NCBI GenBank assembly: GCA_011799875.1
Contig: CM022303.1
Span: 192,931,700-192,995,699, forward strand
Origin: Thinopyrum elongatum
Lineage: Eukaryota > Streptophyta > Magnoliopsida > Poales > Poaceae
Reading direction: 5' to 3'
Length of the DNA: 64,000 nt
Made by a program: the position numbers and the translations under genes. The number at the start of each line of letters is the position of its first letter. Positions within the stretch are counted from its first letter, which is position 1. The notes under the pieces are model-generated. The model searched no databases, was not told the origin of the DNA, and saw nothing but the letters and a program-made list of their open reading frames with translations. Positions 1-12,293 of this stretch are shown piece by piece.

Positions 1-2757
1 CACTTCCAAGGCAATCTTACCAACTGGATATGCCGACTTACCAGGTACCATGCCATGAAAGACTGTAGAGGATAGCTTAAGATCTTTATCAGTCAAATTC
101 ATTTGGTGAAAGGTATCATAATAAAGGATATTGATGCTGCTTCCACCATCCATGAGGACTTTAGTGAATTTGTAACCCCCAACTTGAGGGGCTACCACCA
201 ATGCTAGCTGACCCAGATTGTCAACCCGGGGCGGGTGATCCGCTCTACTCCATGTGACTGGGTGCTCTGACCATCGCAAGTATTGAGGTACCGCCGGCTC
301 AACTGTACTGATTGCACGCTTATGAACCTTCTGATCTCTTTTGCAAAGACTTGTGGTGAAAACATGATACTGGCCACTGTTAAGCTGCTTCGGATTGCTC
401 TGGTATCCCAACTGATGTTGCTGGTTACCCTGGCCAGGCTGTTGGTTATAGCCACCCTGGTTGCCCTGTCCTTGATACCCAGAACTTGAGCCGCCACCAC
501 CAAAACCGGGCCCATGCGAGCCGGACCCTGACCCGCCAGGCGGGCCATTATTTTTACCATGATCTGGATGGACACCGAAATTCTTATATTCTTTCATAAT
601 GAAACAATCCTTCCAAGCATGAGCCGATGGCTTATTGGGCAGGCTGTGTTTTGGGCAAGGTTCGTTCAACATTGCCTCAAGATTAAATCTTGGTCCTCCA
701 AAGCCCGACTTACCACGGCGTTGGCTTTTATACCCAGCGTTGGTGTTAGCTACAAGATCTAACCCACCTTCGGGGTGTCTATGCTTACCACCATTACCCT
801 GGTTGTGACCATTATGCCCGGCCACGTTCTGCTGCTGGCTTTTACCATTACCATTCTTCTTTCCCTTGTTGGACTTTCCATCATTAGATCCAGGATCTTT
901 GGTGGTGTCAGAGTCGGCATAATTGATAACAGCCGCCATGAGCTCCCCCATGTCACTACAGTGACGCTTAAGCCGCCCAAGCTTCTGCTTGAGGGGGGTA
1001 AAGTGACAATTCTTCTCCAGAATCAAAACTGCAGAGTCTGCCGCAATGCTATCGGATGAGTGGATAATAGCCAAGACCCGGCGAACCCAATGGTGGGCCG
1101 ACTCATCCTCCCGCTGCACACAGTTGTTCAGGTCAATAATCGACATAGGCTGCTTACATGTTCCCTTAAAGTTCTGAATGAAGCGTGCCTTCAATTCAGC
1201 CCATGAATTGATAGAGTTGGCGGGTAATCCTTTCAACCAGGTACGAGCCGGTCCGTCCAACATCATTGTGAAGTACTTGGCACATACAACATCATTGACA
1301 TCCAGCATCTCCATAGCCAGTTCGTAGCTTTCAATCCAAGCCTCGGGTGGAAGATCAGCTGTGTAGTTAGGCACCTTACGAGGACCCTTAAAATCCTTGG
1401 GCAGACGTTCATTGCGTAGAGTCGGCACTAGACATGGCACCCCTACTGATCTAGAAATCGTCCCAGCCTCCACAGACGCCGAAGGGTTTAACTGAAAATG
1501 CTGATGAGCCCCCAACTGAGCTGCCAACTCCACCTCATGATGGGCTCTAGCCTGATCCACAAGGGCCTGAGCATTATGATCATCACGGGGCGGGTTATGC
1601 CCACGGGGCGGTTCATTATGACGAGGCGGGCTACGATGCCGCTCACTGCTAGAAACCGCCGGCGACTCAATGCGCTGGCTGTAGCTTCGACTCGGGCGGG
1701 GAGTTGAGTGGACGCGCTCATGACTGTACGAATAAGCCGCCTGTTGTGCTACAGCCGTTCGAAGAAGCTCCACCGTGTTTCGGGTCTCTATCGTAACCGG
1801 AGACTCGCCTTTGATCGGGATAGCCGCCAGCCGTGTAGCCGCCGCTATCATGTTGTCCACCGGGTTAGAATAATGGCCCGAGGGTGTTGGGACCCACTGA
1901 GGAGGGGTCTGGTCCCTATGGGGCAGGTCTGGCACACGAGGTTGAGCCGCCGCCCCGGTTCCTGGCGCCTTAGCAGCCCGGGTTACGCCGGGCGGGTTAC
2001 TTGTTCCTACCCCAGGAGTGTTAAAAAGATTCCGCCCCTCAAACTATGAAGGCAAACGGCTCTGATGCCTCCTTCGAAGAACAACATTGGACGCGTTCTG
2101 GTCCAAATTCAGACGAAAAGCCTCTGCTTTTATCCGCTGTGACTCGGCCTCCAATGAAGCCCGCTCTGTTGCCATCCTGGCATTCTCTGCATTAAGATCA
2201 TCTTGGGCTTTGGCTACCTCATCTCGCACCTTCGCCACCTCCGCATTATGCTGTACTTGATTTGCCGGGGTCACCTTCGTAGCTAACAGAGCCGTCAAAG
2301 TACCCAAGAGCTCAGATAAAACTTGAGCCGGTGGTCGAACTGAACCGCTTGCTCCAGCTATCGCAGCAGCAGTTGACCCGAATGTCATGGCCGCAGCTGT
2401 TGATGAATTCAGAGCCGGTTGCATGCCAGCCATAATGATAGCAGCCCTTCTTGGCGGCTCATAAGGGTTCGGAATGCTATGACCATCGAAATAGCCCCCA
2501 AGCCCGACGTCTTGCAGCTGATAGATTGATTCGGTTTCTCCAGTCGAGGACTCATCACCTGAATAGATGGCTGTCTCTCCACTAGATACAAATTCTTCCC
2601 CAAGGTCCGCCCCATGAACAAAGCCGAAGAAGACATGCTTCCGGCCAGGTTGACCCCTGGCGGGTTGTGCGCGCCGAGCCGTCTCGATGAGGTCGGTGGA
2701 GGCATCCGGCTCAGGCCCTCTCGCCGATCTTGCCGATGAAGACGTGGATTCCGCCAA
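1..2757 (-). pseudogene. Gypsy gag-protease polyprotein, one in-frame stop, C-terminus outside window
   Basis: A single minus-strand frame runs from the ATG at 2757-2755 to base 1 and is broken only by a TAG at 2044-2046; I read every codon from 2043 to 1 and found no other stop. The N-terminal about 235 residues are hydrophilic with a predicted helical, Glu/Ala-rich stretch before the stop. Next comes a Pro/Arg/His-rich linker, then a retrotransposon gag domain (around 1400-1000, with WIESYELAMEML and RTWLKGLP), a Gly/Asn/Gln-rich tail (800-420), and an aspartic protease start with VLMDGGSSINILYYDTF near 165-115 (active-site D-G-G-S in place of D-T/S-G). Gag packages element RNA and the protease matures the polyprotein. 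The TAG could be a genuine nonsense change or a read-through site; loss by mutation is more likely in this decayed setting. Confidence 0.85.
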
Positions 2758-2936
2758 AGGGGAACCGGTATCCGTACTCGATTGAGTCGGCCTTGGGGCC
2801 CCATCCAGCGTCGTCGATGTAGATCTTGCCGCGGTGACTCTTGGTCATCCGGCCCACGACGTATCCTTTGATCCCTGAGAAATTGCCCTTCAAGAACTCG
2901 AAACCACTGTGCTCTGGCCCCACGGTGGGCGCCAAC

Positions 2937-3463
2937 TGTCGTGGACTTAACACGGCAGATGCCCTTGTGAAAGGACTTAGGTGTGGAGCCATCGAGCGTA
3001 GGTTAGCTCGAAGGGGTTGAGCGGGACAAAGGACACAAGGTTTACCCAGGTTCGGCCCCTCTCAACAAGGTAAAAGCCTACGTCCTGCTTCTAGTTGTAT
3101 TGCTTGAGTTTCGATTACAAGAGAGAGATTACGCTTGACCAAGCTATCGAACAATTGTCTCTTGACCTAACCCGTCGCCGAGTCTCACCTTTATATATAC
3201 AGGTTGAGACCTGGCAGCTTACAAGAGTCCGAACCGGATCACACAACATGACCAGCTCGGTTTCTAAATCACCTTGCCTTACAAGGCAAGTCATTACATG
3301 GCGGTTCATACGTCCGGGTCTTGGGCCGCTACCAGGCCCGCCTCATGAGCAGCCATCTTCATACTTGTCTTCTTGGGCTTATTTGGGCCTCTCTTGTTGA
3401 GTTGCCAATGGTGTAACCCGGCCCCTCCTGGGCGGGTCACACCCCAGGGTTATATCCCCAACA
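2937..3463 (-). repeat. E1 5' LTR (Gypsy), 527 bp
   Basis: On the minus strand it starts TGTTGGGGATATAACC and ends CCACGACA, giving the TG...CA ends of an LTR. A TATA-like TATATATAAAGG lies inside (plus positions about 3190-3202). The downstream end is immediately followed by the primer-binding-type sequence at 2934-2918. It aligns by eye with the E2 3' LTR over the first about 15 bases and the last about 150, with strong divergence in the middle. Confidence 0.85.
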
Positions 3464-3706
3464 GGGGCAGTCTCGACCTGACCGAGCTCTCCTTCTCAGC
3501 AAGGGAGGCTTCCCCAAGGCGGTATCTTGCTGTCTTGTATGTTGACTTGGTCTTCTTGATCCACTCCTTGATCTCACAAAGAGCAGTTTCTCTGGCTTGG
3601 CCTTGCTTTGTATGTTGGTGTAGCCATTTCATCGTCAAAACCTTGGCTGCCGGGGTGGAGGCTCCTCATTTGTGCATAAGTCAGGGGAAATAAACACCCC
3701 TGTTTG
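3464..3706. other. Unassigned stretch between the E1 LTR and the E2 pol fragment
   Basis: About 240 bases that I cannot assign. A 62-codon open frame exists on the minus strand (3450-3638), but it runs into the LTR and has no recognisable motif. The stretch may be a decayed upstream part of E2 or an older host sequence. Confidence 0.5.
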
Positions 3707-4009
3707 TCTACCCCGACAAAGCCCTCAAGAAACAGTTGGCTGAGCCGCACGTCTTGCCTGCTCCTATTGAAAAGAGCCTATGCTCATGTACATTGCTGCC
3801 AATAACAAAGCGGTAAGTGTTGCAGTCATCATGGAGCACAAGGAGGCGGGGAAAGAATATCCTGTTCAGAGGCCAGTCTACTACATCAGCGAAGTCTTGA
3901 TAGAGTCCAAACAGATACATCCACATTGGTAGAAGCTGGTATTCTGGGTCTTCATGGCGAGTCGCAGACTGAAGCATTATTTTCTGGAACACCCAATAAC
4001 TATGGTTAG
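3707..4009 (+). pseudogene. E2 pol fragment: start of RNase H, split by E3
   Basis: With one frame change near 3775, the plus strand reads as the end of the reverse-transcriptase connection and the start of Gypsy RNase H: YIAANNKAVSVAVIMEHKEA, then RPVYYISEVL and a K-L-K-H-Y-F segment ending at the insertion point. A TAG near 3930 replaces a Gln/Lys codon. The stretch continues directly in the RNase H part at 12294 once E3 and one GTTAG are taken out. It cannot make a functional enzyme. Confidence 0.8.
4005..4009. other. Target-site duplication GTTAG, left copy (E3)
   Basis: GTTAG directly precedes the TG of the left E3 LTR at 4010 and recurs directly after the CA of the right LTR at 12289-12293. 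A 5-bp exact duplication is standard for LTR-retrotransposon integrase. Confidence 0.95.
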
Positions 4010-5576
4010 TGATACGTCTCCAACGTATCTATAATTTTTTATTATTCCATGCTATTATATTATCTGTTTTGGATGTTTTATATGCATTAATATGCTATTT
4101 TATATTATTTTTGGAACTAACCTATTAACCTAGAGCCCAGTGCCAGTTTCTGTTTTTCCTTGTTTTTAGCTTCGTGGAGAAGGAATACCAAACGGAATAA
4201 AATCTTCGCGATGATTTTTCTTGGACCAGAAGACACCTAGGAGACTTGGAGATGAAGTCGGAGGAACCACGAGGCGGCCACAAGGGTGGAGGGCGCGCCC
4301 AGGGGGGTAGGGCACACCCCCCACCCTTGTGAGCCCCCCGTGACCCTCCTGACCTAATTCTTTCGCCTATATATTCACATATATTCCCAAACCACCAGAA
4401 GCATCCACGAAAACACTTTTCCACCGCCGCAACCTTCTGTACCCGTGAGATCCCATCTAGGGACCTTTTCCGGCACCCTACCGGAGGGGGATTCGATCAT
4501 GGAGGGCTTCTACATCAACCCTATTGCCCTTCCGATGAAGCGCGAGTAGTTTATCTCAGACCTACGGGTCCATAGCTAGTAGCTAGATGGCTTATTCTCT
4601 CTCTTTGATTCTCAATACCATGTTCTCCTTGGTGTTCTTGGAGATCTATTCGATGTAATACTTTTTTGCGGTGTGTTTGCCGAGATCCGATAAATTGTGG
4701 ATTTATGATCAGATTATCTATGAATATTATTTGAATCTTCTCTGAATTCTTTTATGCATGATTTGATATCTTTGTAATTCTCTTCGAACTATTGGTTTGG
4801 TTTGGCCAACTAGATTGGTTTTTCTTACAATGGGAGAAGTGCTTAGCTTTGGGTTCAATCTTGCGGTGTCCTTTCCCAGTGACAGTAGGGGCAGCAAGGC
4901 ACGTATTGTATTGTTGCCATCGAGGGTAAAAATATGGGTTTTACATCATATTGCTTGAGTTTATTCCTCTAAATCTTGTCATCTTACTTAATGCGTTACT
5001 CTGTTCTTCATGAACTTAATACTCCAGATGCAGGCAGGAGCCGGTCGATGTGTGGAGTAATAGTAGTAGATGCAGAATCGTTTCGGTCTACTTGACACAG
5101 ACGTGATGCCTACATTCATGATCATTGCCTTAGATATCGTCATAACTTTGCGCTTTTCTATCAATTCCTCGGCAGTAATTTGTTCACCCACCGTATTATT
5201 TGCTATCTTGAGAGAAGCCTCTAGTGAAACCTATGGCCCCCGGGTCTATTTTCCATCATATAAGTTTCTGATCTACTATTTTGCGATCTTTTACTTTCCG
5301 ATCTATAAACCAAAAATATTTACTTTATCTTTTATTTAGTTTCATCTATATCTATCAGATCTCATTTATTGCGAGTAACCGTGAAGGGATTGACAACCCC
5401 TTTATCGCGTTGGGTGCAAGTTGTTTGATTGTTTGTGCAGGTATTCGGTGATTTGTGCGTTGTCTCCTACTGAATTGATACCTTGGTTCTCAAACTAAGG
5501 GAAATACTTATCTCTACTTTGCTGCATCACACTTTCCTATTCAAGGGAAAAATCAACGCAAGCTCAAGAAGTAGCA
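4010..5576 (+). repeat. E3 5' LTR, 1567 bp
   Basis: Runs from TGATACGTCTCC to GAAGTAGCA. A TATA-like CTATATATTC lies at about 4377-4386. A short hairpin (stem TCCGGCA with one mismatch, loop CCC) lies at 4469-4485. It closely matches the 3' copy, differing by scattered single bases and small indels. Confidence 0.95.
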
Positions 5577-5587
5577 GGAAGAATTTC

Positions 5588-5605
5588 TGGCACCGTTGCC
5601 GGGGA
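5588..5605 (+). promoter_or_regulatory. E3 primer-binding site
   Basis: TGGCACCGTTGCCGGGGA lies 11 bases after the LTR. It is the Athila-type site TGGCGCCGTTGCCGGGGA with a single G-to-A change; the same site without that change occurs in E4. Confidence 0.85.
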
Positions 5606-5812
5606 GATCTACGCCAAGTCAAGACATACCAAGTACCCATCATAAACTCTCATCTCTTGCATTACATTATTTAGCCATTTGCCTCTCGTTTTCCTCTCCC
5701 CCACTTCTAAAACAATTTTCGAAAAGATTTGCCTTTTTATTCGCCCTTCTTCTGTTCATCTTTTTCGTTTCCTTTTTGTGTGCTCATGTGTTGGCTTGCT
5801 TGCTTTGTCACA

Positions 5813-7897
5813 ATGGCTCAAGACAATACCAAATTGTGTGATTTTTCCAACACTAATAACAATGACTTTATTAGTACTCTGATTGCTCCCGCCACTAGTG
5901 CGGAATCTTATGAAATTAATGCCGCTTTGCTGAATCTTGTTATGAAAGATCAATTTTCCGGCCTTCCTAGTGAAGATGCCGCATCCCATCTAAACAATTT
6001 CGTTGATTTGTGTGATATGCAAAAGAAAAAAGATGTGGATAATGATATTGTTAAATTGAAGCTATTTCCATTCTAACTTCGAGATCGTGCTAAAACTTGG
6101 TTTTCATCTTTGCCTAAAAATAGTATTGATTCATGGAATAAGTGTAAAGATGCTTTTATTTCCAAGTATTTTCCTCCCGCTAAGATCATCTCCTTTAGGA
6201 ACGATATTATGAATTTTAAGCAACTTGATCATGAGCATGTTGCACAATCTTGGGAGAGGATGAAATTGATGATACGAAATTGCCCTACTCATGGTTTGAA
6301 TTTGTGGATGATTATACAAATTTTTTATGCCGGATTGAATTTTGCTTCTAGAAATCTTTTAGATTCGGCCGCGGGAGGCACTTTTATGGAAATTACTTTA
6401 GGAGAAGCTACTAAACTCCTAGATAATATTATGGTTAATTATTCTCAATGGCACACCGAAAGATCTTCCACTAGTAAAAAAGTGCATGCAATTGAAGAGA
6501 TTAATGTTTTGAGTGGAAAGATGGATGAACTTATGAAATTTTTTGCTAGCAAGAGTGCTTCTTTTGATCCTAATGATATGCCTTTGTCTACTTTGATTGA
6601 AAATAATAACGAATCTATGGATGTGAATTTTGTTGGTAGGAACAATTTTGTTAATAATGTGTATAGAGGTAATTTTAATCCTAGGCCGTTTCCTAGTAAT
6701 TCCTCTAATAATTATGGTAATTCCTACAATAATTATTATGGAAATTATAATAAGATGTCCTCTGATTTTGAGAATAGTGTTAAAGAATTTATGATTTTGC
6801 AAAAGAGTTTCAATGCTTTGATTGAAGAAAAATTGCTTAAGATTGATGATTTGGCTAGGAACGTGGATATAATTTCTATTGATGTTAATTCTTTGAAACT
6901 TAGATCTATTCCACCCAAGCATGATATTAATTAAACTCTAAAATCTATGAGAACATCCATTGATGAGTGCAAAGAAAGAACCGCTAAGATGCGTGCTAAA
7001 AAAGATTGGTTTGTAAGAACATGTTCTTCTAGTTTCCGTGAAAATAATGATGAAGATCTTAAAGTGATTGATGTGACTCCTATTGAATCTTTGTTTTCCA
7101 ATATAAATCTTGATAAAGATGGGACTGGAGATGAGTCAACTTTAGTTAAAAGGCGTCCCCATGATTCGGAGTTTTTAGATCTTGATGCAAAAATTGATAA
7201 AAGTGGGATTGGAGAGGTCAAAACTTTAAGTAGCAATGAACCCACTCTTTTGGATTTCAAGGAATTTAATTATGATAATTGTTCTTTAATAGATTGTATT
7301 TCCTTGTTGCAATCCAAGTTGAATTCTCCTCATGCTTATAATCAAAATAAAGCTTTTACTAAACATATCGTTGATGCTATGATGCAATCTTTTGAAGAAA
7401 AGCTTGAATTGGAAGTTTCTATCCCTAGAAAACTTTATGATGAGTGGGAACCTACTATTAATATTAAGATTAAAGATTATGAGTGCCATGATTTGTGTGA
7501 TTTGGGTGCTAGTGTTTCCACGATTCCAAAAGCTTTATGTGATGTGTTAGGTTTCCGTGAATTTGATGATTGTTCCTTAAATTTGCATCTTGCGGATTCC
7601 ACTATTAAGAAACCTATGGGAAGGATTAATGATGTTCTTATTGTTGCAAATAGTAATTATGTGCCCGTAGATTTCATTGTTCTTGTTATAGATTGCAATC
7701 CTACATGTCCTATTATTCTTGGTAGACCTTTCCTTAGAACGATTGGTGCAATTATTGATATGAAAGAAGGAAACATTAGATTTCAATTTCCATTAAGGAA
7801 GGGCATGGAACACTTTCCTAGAAATAAAATTAAATTGCCATATGAATCTATTATGAGAGCTACTTATGGATTGCATACCAAAGATGACAATACCTAG
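5813..7897 (+). pseudogene. E3 gag-aspartic protease polyprotein with two in-frame stops
   Basis: One reading frame of 695 codons from the ATG at 5813 (preceded by ACA, inside a pyrimidine-rich leader) to the TAG at 7895-7897, broken by TAA at 6074-6076 and TAA at 6932-6934 with no change of frame. The first third is an Athila-type gag domain (DRAKTWFSSLP, then SWERMKLMIRNCPTHG). A Ser/Asn/Tyr-rich linker follows at about 6650-6760. The C-terminal part carries a retropepsin-like domain with DLGASVSTIPKALCD around 7500-7540, the flap region, and ILGRPFLRTIGAIIDMKEG near 7720-7770. Gag would form particles and the protease would cleave it. There is no polymerase, so the element depended on helpers even before the stops arose. 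Confidence 0.88.
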
Positions 7898-10714
7898 ATC
7901 TATTCATGTTCTTATGCCTAGCTAAGGGCGTTAAACAATAGCGCTTGTTGGGAGGCAACCCAATTTTATTTTTGTTTTTGCTTTTTTGTTCCTGTTTTGC
8001 TTTTAATAATTCATCTAGCCTCTGGTTAGATGTGTTTTTGTGTTTTAATTAGTGTTTGTGCCAAGTAAGACCTTTGGGGTGGCTTACGGTGATAGTTGAT
8101 TTGATCTTGCTGAAAAACAGAAAATTTTGCGTCCAGTCACAGAATTTTAATAATTCACTGGAGCGTTGAAAAATCCTGAATTATTTGATAAGAGATTGAT
8201 ATAAAAATTTCCTCTGTTTTCCTAATATTTCAGAATTTTTGGTGTTACATAAGTATTATAACAATTCGGATCTTCGCAGACTGTTCTGTTTTTGACAGAT
8301 TCTGTTTTCTTTGTGTTGTTTGCTTATTTTGATGAATCTATGGGTAGTATCGGGGGGTATGAACCATGGAAAAGTTGTAATACAGTAGATATTACACCAA
8401 TATAAATAAAGAATGAGTTCGCAACAGTACCAAAAGTGGCGATTTATTTTCTTATACTAACGGAGCTTATGAGATTTTCTGTTGAGTTTTGTGTTTTGAA
8501 GTTTTCAAGTTTTGGGTAAGGATTTGATGAACTATGGAATAAGGAGTGGAAAGAGCCTAAGCTTGGGGATTCCCAAGGCACCCCAAGGTAATATTCAAGG
8601 ACAACCAAGAGCCTAAGCTTGGAGATGCCCCGGAAGGCATCCCCTCTTTCGTCTTCGTCTATCGGTAACTTTACTTGAGGATATATTTTTATTCACCACA
8701 TGATATGTGTTTTGCTTGGAGCGTCTTGTATGATTTGAGTCTTTGCTTTTTGGTTTGCCACAATCATCCTTGCTGCACACACCTTTTGAGAGGGACACGC
8801 ATGAATCGTGATTTATTAGAATACTCTATGTGCTTCACTTATATCTTTTGAGCTAGGCAATTTTGCTCTAGTGCTTCACTTATATCTTTTTAGAGCACGG
8901 TGGTGGTTTTATTTTATAGAAATTGTTGAACTCTCATGCTTCACTTATATTATTTTGAGAGTCTCTAAACAGCATGGTAATTTGCTTTGGTTATGAATTT
9001 AGTCCTAATATGATAGGCATCCAAGAGGGATATAATAAAAACTTTCATATAAAGTGCATTGAATACTATGAGAAGTTTGATTCCTTATGATTGTTTTGAG
9101 ATATAGAGATGGTAATATTAGAGTCATGCTAGTGAGTAATTGTGAATTTGAGGAATACTTGTGTTAAAGTTTGTGATTCCCGTAGCATGCACGTATGGTG
9201 AACCGTTATGTGATGAAGTCGGAGCATGATTTATTTATTGATTGTCTTCCTTATGAGTGGCGGTCGGGGACGAGCGATGGTCTTTTCCTACCAATCTATC
9301 CCCCTAGGAGCATGCGCGTAGTACTTCGTTTTGATAACTAATAGATTTTTGCAATAAGTATGTGAGTTCTTTATGACTAATGTTGAGTCCATGGATTATA
9401 CGCACTCTCACCTTTCCACCATTGCTAGCCTCTCTAGTGCCGCGCAACTTTCGCCGGTACCATACACCCACCATATACCTTCCTCAAAACAGCCACCATG
9501 CCTACCTATTATGGCATTTCCATAGCCATTTCGAGATATATTGCCATGCAACTTTCCACCATTCCATTTATTATGACATGCTTCATCATTGTCATATTGC
9601 TTTGCATGATCATGTAGTTGACATCGTATTTGTGGCAAAGCCACCGTTCATAATTCTTTCATACATGTCACTCTTGATTCATTGCACATCCCGGTACACC
9701 GCCGGAGGCATTCATATAGAGTCATAGTTTGTTCTAAGTATCGAGTTGTAATTTTTGAGTTGTAAGTAAATAAAAGTGTGATGATCTTCATTATTAGAGC
9801 ATTGTCCCATGTGAGGAAAGGATGATGGAGACTATGATTCCCCCACAAGTCGGGATGAGACTCCGGACAAAAAAAAGAGGCCAAAAAAAATGAGAAGGCC
9901 CAATTAAAAAAATGAGAGAAAAGAGAGAAGGGACAATGTTACTATCCTTTTACCACACTTGTGCTTCAAAGTAGCACCATGATCTTCATGATAGAGAGTC
10001 TCCTATGTTGTCACTTTTATATACTAGTGGGAATTTTTCATTATAGAACTTGGCTTGTATATTCCAATGATGGGCTTCCTCAAATTGCCCTAGGTCTTCA
10101 TGAGCAAGCGAGTTGGATGCACACCCACTTAGTTTTCTTTTGAGCTTTCATAAACTTATAGCTCTAGTGCATCCATTGCATGGCAATCCCTACTCACTCA
10201 CATTGATATCTATTGATGGGCATTTCCATAGCCCGTTGATACACCTAGTTGATGTGAGACTATCTCCTTCTTTTTGTCTTCTCCACAACCACCATATTTT
10301 ATTCCACCTATAGTTCTATGTCCATGGCTCACGCTCATGTATTGCGTGAAAGTTGAAAAAGTTTGAGAACATCAAAAGTATGAAACAATTGCTTGGCTTG
10401 TCATCGGGGTTGTGCATGATTTGAATATTTTGTGTGATGAAGATGGAGCATAGCCAGACTATATGATTTTGTAGGGATAAGCTTTCTTTGGCCATGTTAT
10501 TTTGAGAAGACATAATTGCCTTGTTAGTATGCTTGAAGTATTATTATTTTTATGTCAATATTAAACTTTTGTTTTGAATCTTATGGATCTGAGCATTCAT
10601 GCCACAATAAAGAAAATTACATGGATAAGTATGTTAGGTAGCATTCCACATCAAAAATTCTGTTTTTATCATTTACCTACTCGAGGACGAGTAGGAATTA
10701 AGCTTGGGGATGCT
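7898..10714 (+). other. E3 long non-coding 3' interior with repeated motifs
   Basis: 2.8 kb with no supportable gene. It contains two internal copies of a polypurine-like motif, CTAAGCTTGGGGAT (about 8560) and CTAAGCTTGGAGATG (about 8613), that resemble the true tract before the 3' LTR. It also holds three or four copies of TGCTTCACTTATATCTTTT-like sequence (about 8830-8960), each bracketed by short complementary words. The same order of motifs is found in E4 (29180-31360), so this is conserved element sequence. Confidence 0.75.
10694..10714 (+). promoter_or_regulatory. E3 polypurine tract
   Basis: GGAATTAAGCTTGGGGATGCT ends right at the 3' LTR start (10715). This is the position of the plus-strand primer used in reverse transcription. 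Confidence 0.75.
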
Positions 10715-12288
10715 TGATACGTCTCCAACGTATCTATAACTTTTGATTGTTCCATGCTATTATATTATCTGTTTTGGATGTTTTATATGCATTAATATGC
10801 TATTTTATATTATTTTTGGGACTAACCTATTAACCTAGAGCCTAGTGCCAGTTTCTGTTTTTTCTTTGTTTTTTAGCTTCATGGAGAAGGAATACCAAAC
10901 GTAATAAAATCTTCGCGATGATTTTTCTTGGACCAGAAGACACCCAGGAGACTTGGAGATGAAGTCGGAGGAGCCACGAGGCGGCCACAAGGGTGGAGGG
11001 CGCGCCCAGGGGGTAGGGCGCGCCCCCTGCCTTGTGGGCCCCCCGTGACCCTCCTGACCTAATTCTTTCGGATATATATTCACATATATTCCCAAACCAC
11101 CAGAAGCATCCACGAAAACACTTTTCCACCGCCGCAACCTTCTGTACCCGTGAGATCCCATCTAGGGACCTTTTTCGGCACCCTGCCGGAGGGGGATTCA
11201 ATCATGGAGGGCTTCTACGTCAACCCTATTGCCCTTCCGATGAAGCGTGAGTAGTTTATCTCAGACCTACGGGTCCATAGCTAGTAGCTAGATGGCTTCT
11301 TCTCTCTCTTTGATTCTCAATACCATGTTCTCCTTGATGTTCTTGGAGATCTATTCGATGTAATACTTTTTTGCGGTGTGTTTGCCGAGATCCGATGAAT
11401 TGTGGATTTATCATCAGATTATCTATGAATATTATTTGAATCTTCTCTGAATTCATTTATGCATGATTTGATATCTTTGTAATTCTCTTCGAACTATCGG
11501 TTTGGTTTGGCCAACTAGATTGGTTTTTCTTGCAATGGGAGAAGTGCTTAGCTTTGGGTTCAATCTTGCGGTGTCCTTTCCCAGTGACAGTAGGGGCAGC
11601 AAGGCACGTATTGTATTGTTGCCATCGAGGATAAAAAGATGGGGTTTACATCATATTGCTTGAGTTTATTCCTCTACATCATGTCATCTTACTTAATGCG
11701 TTACACTGTTCTTCATGAACTTAATACTCTAGATGCAGGCAGGAGTCGGTCGATTTGTGGAGTAATAGTAGTAGATGCAGAATCATTTCGGTCTACTTGA
11801 CACGGACGTGATGCCTATATTCATGATCATTGCCTTAGATATCGTCATAACTTTTCTTTTTTATCAATTGCTCGGCAGTAATTTGTTCACCCACCGTATT
11901 ATTTGCTATCTTGAGAGAAGCCTCTAGTGAAACCTATGGCCCCTGGGTCTATTTTCCATCATATAAGTTTCTGATCTACTATTTTGCAATATTTTACTAT
12001 CCGATCTATAAACCAAAAATACCAAAAATATTTACTTTATCTTTTATTTAGTTTCATCTATATCTATCAGATCTCACTTATTGCGAGTAACCGTGAAGGG
12101 ATTGACAACCCCTTTATCACGTTGGGTGCAAGTTGTTTGATTGTTTGTGCAGGTATTCGGTGATTTGTGCGTTGTCTCCTACTGGATTGATACCTTGGTT
12201 CTCAAACTGAGGGAAATACTTATCTCTACTTTGTTGCATCACCCTTTCCTCTTCAAGGGAAAAACCAACGCAAGCTCAAGAAGTAGCA
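10715..12288 (+). repeat. E3 3' LTR, 1574 bp
   Basis: Same sequence as 4010-5576 with scattered substitutions. It ends GAAGTAGCA at 12288 and is followed by TSD GTTAG (12289-12293). Confidence 0.95.
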
Positions 12289-12293
12289 GTTAG

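Larger units (their letters stand above)
1..3463 (-). mobile_element. E1: 5' part of a minus-strand Gypsy LTR retrotransposon (runs off the left edge)
   Basis: Reading on the minus strand, an LTR (3463 to 2937) is followed by a primer-binding-type sequence TGGCGCCCACCGTGGGG (2934-2918) and then by a long gag-protease frame that is still open at base 1. The order LTR, PBS, gag, protease is that of a Gypsy (Ty3) element; the polymerase part and the other LTR lie outside the window. The LTR is related to, but clearly diverged from, that of E2 at 20014-20571, so these are two members of one broad family in opposite orientation. Its outer end abuts a stretch next to the E2 pol fragment, so it probably inserted into E2. 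The TSD cannot be checked. Confidence 0.85.
4010..12288 (+). mobile_element. E3: complete Athila-type non-autonomous Gypsy element (Sabrina/WHAM-like)
   Basis: Two LTRs (4010-5576 and 10715-12288) flank a 5.1 kb interior with an Athila-type primer-binding site (5588-5605), one gag-protease frame and a polypurine tract directly before the 3' LTR. Reverse transcriptase, RNase H and integrase are absent, so the element must have used enzymes from a relative. The TSD is GTTAG on both sides. LTRs opening TGATACGTCTCCAACGTATC and an Athila-like gag with no pol fit what I know of the Triticeae Sabrina/WHAM group; the exact family name is tentative. Confidence 0.92.
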
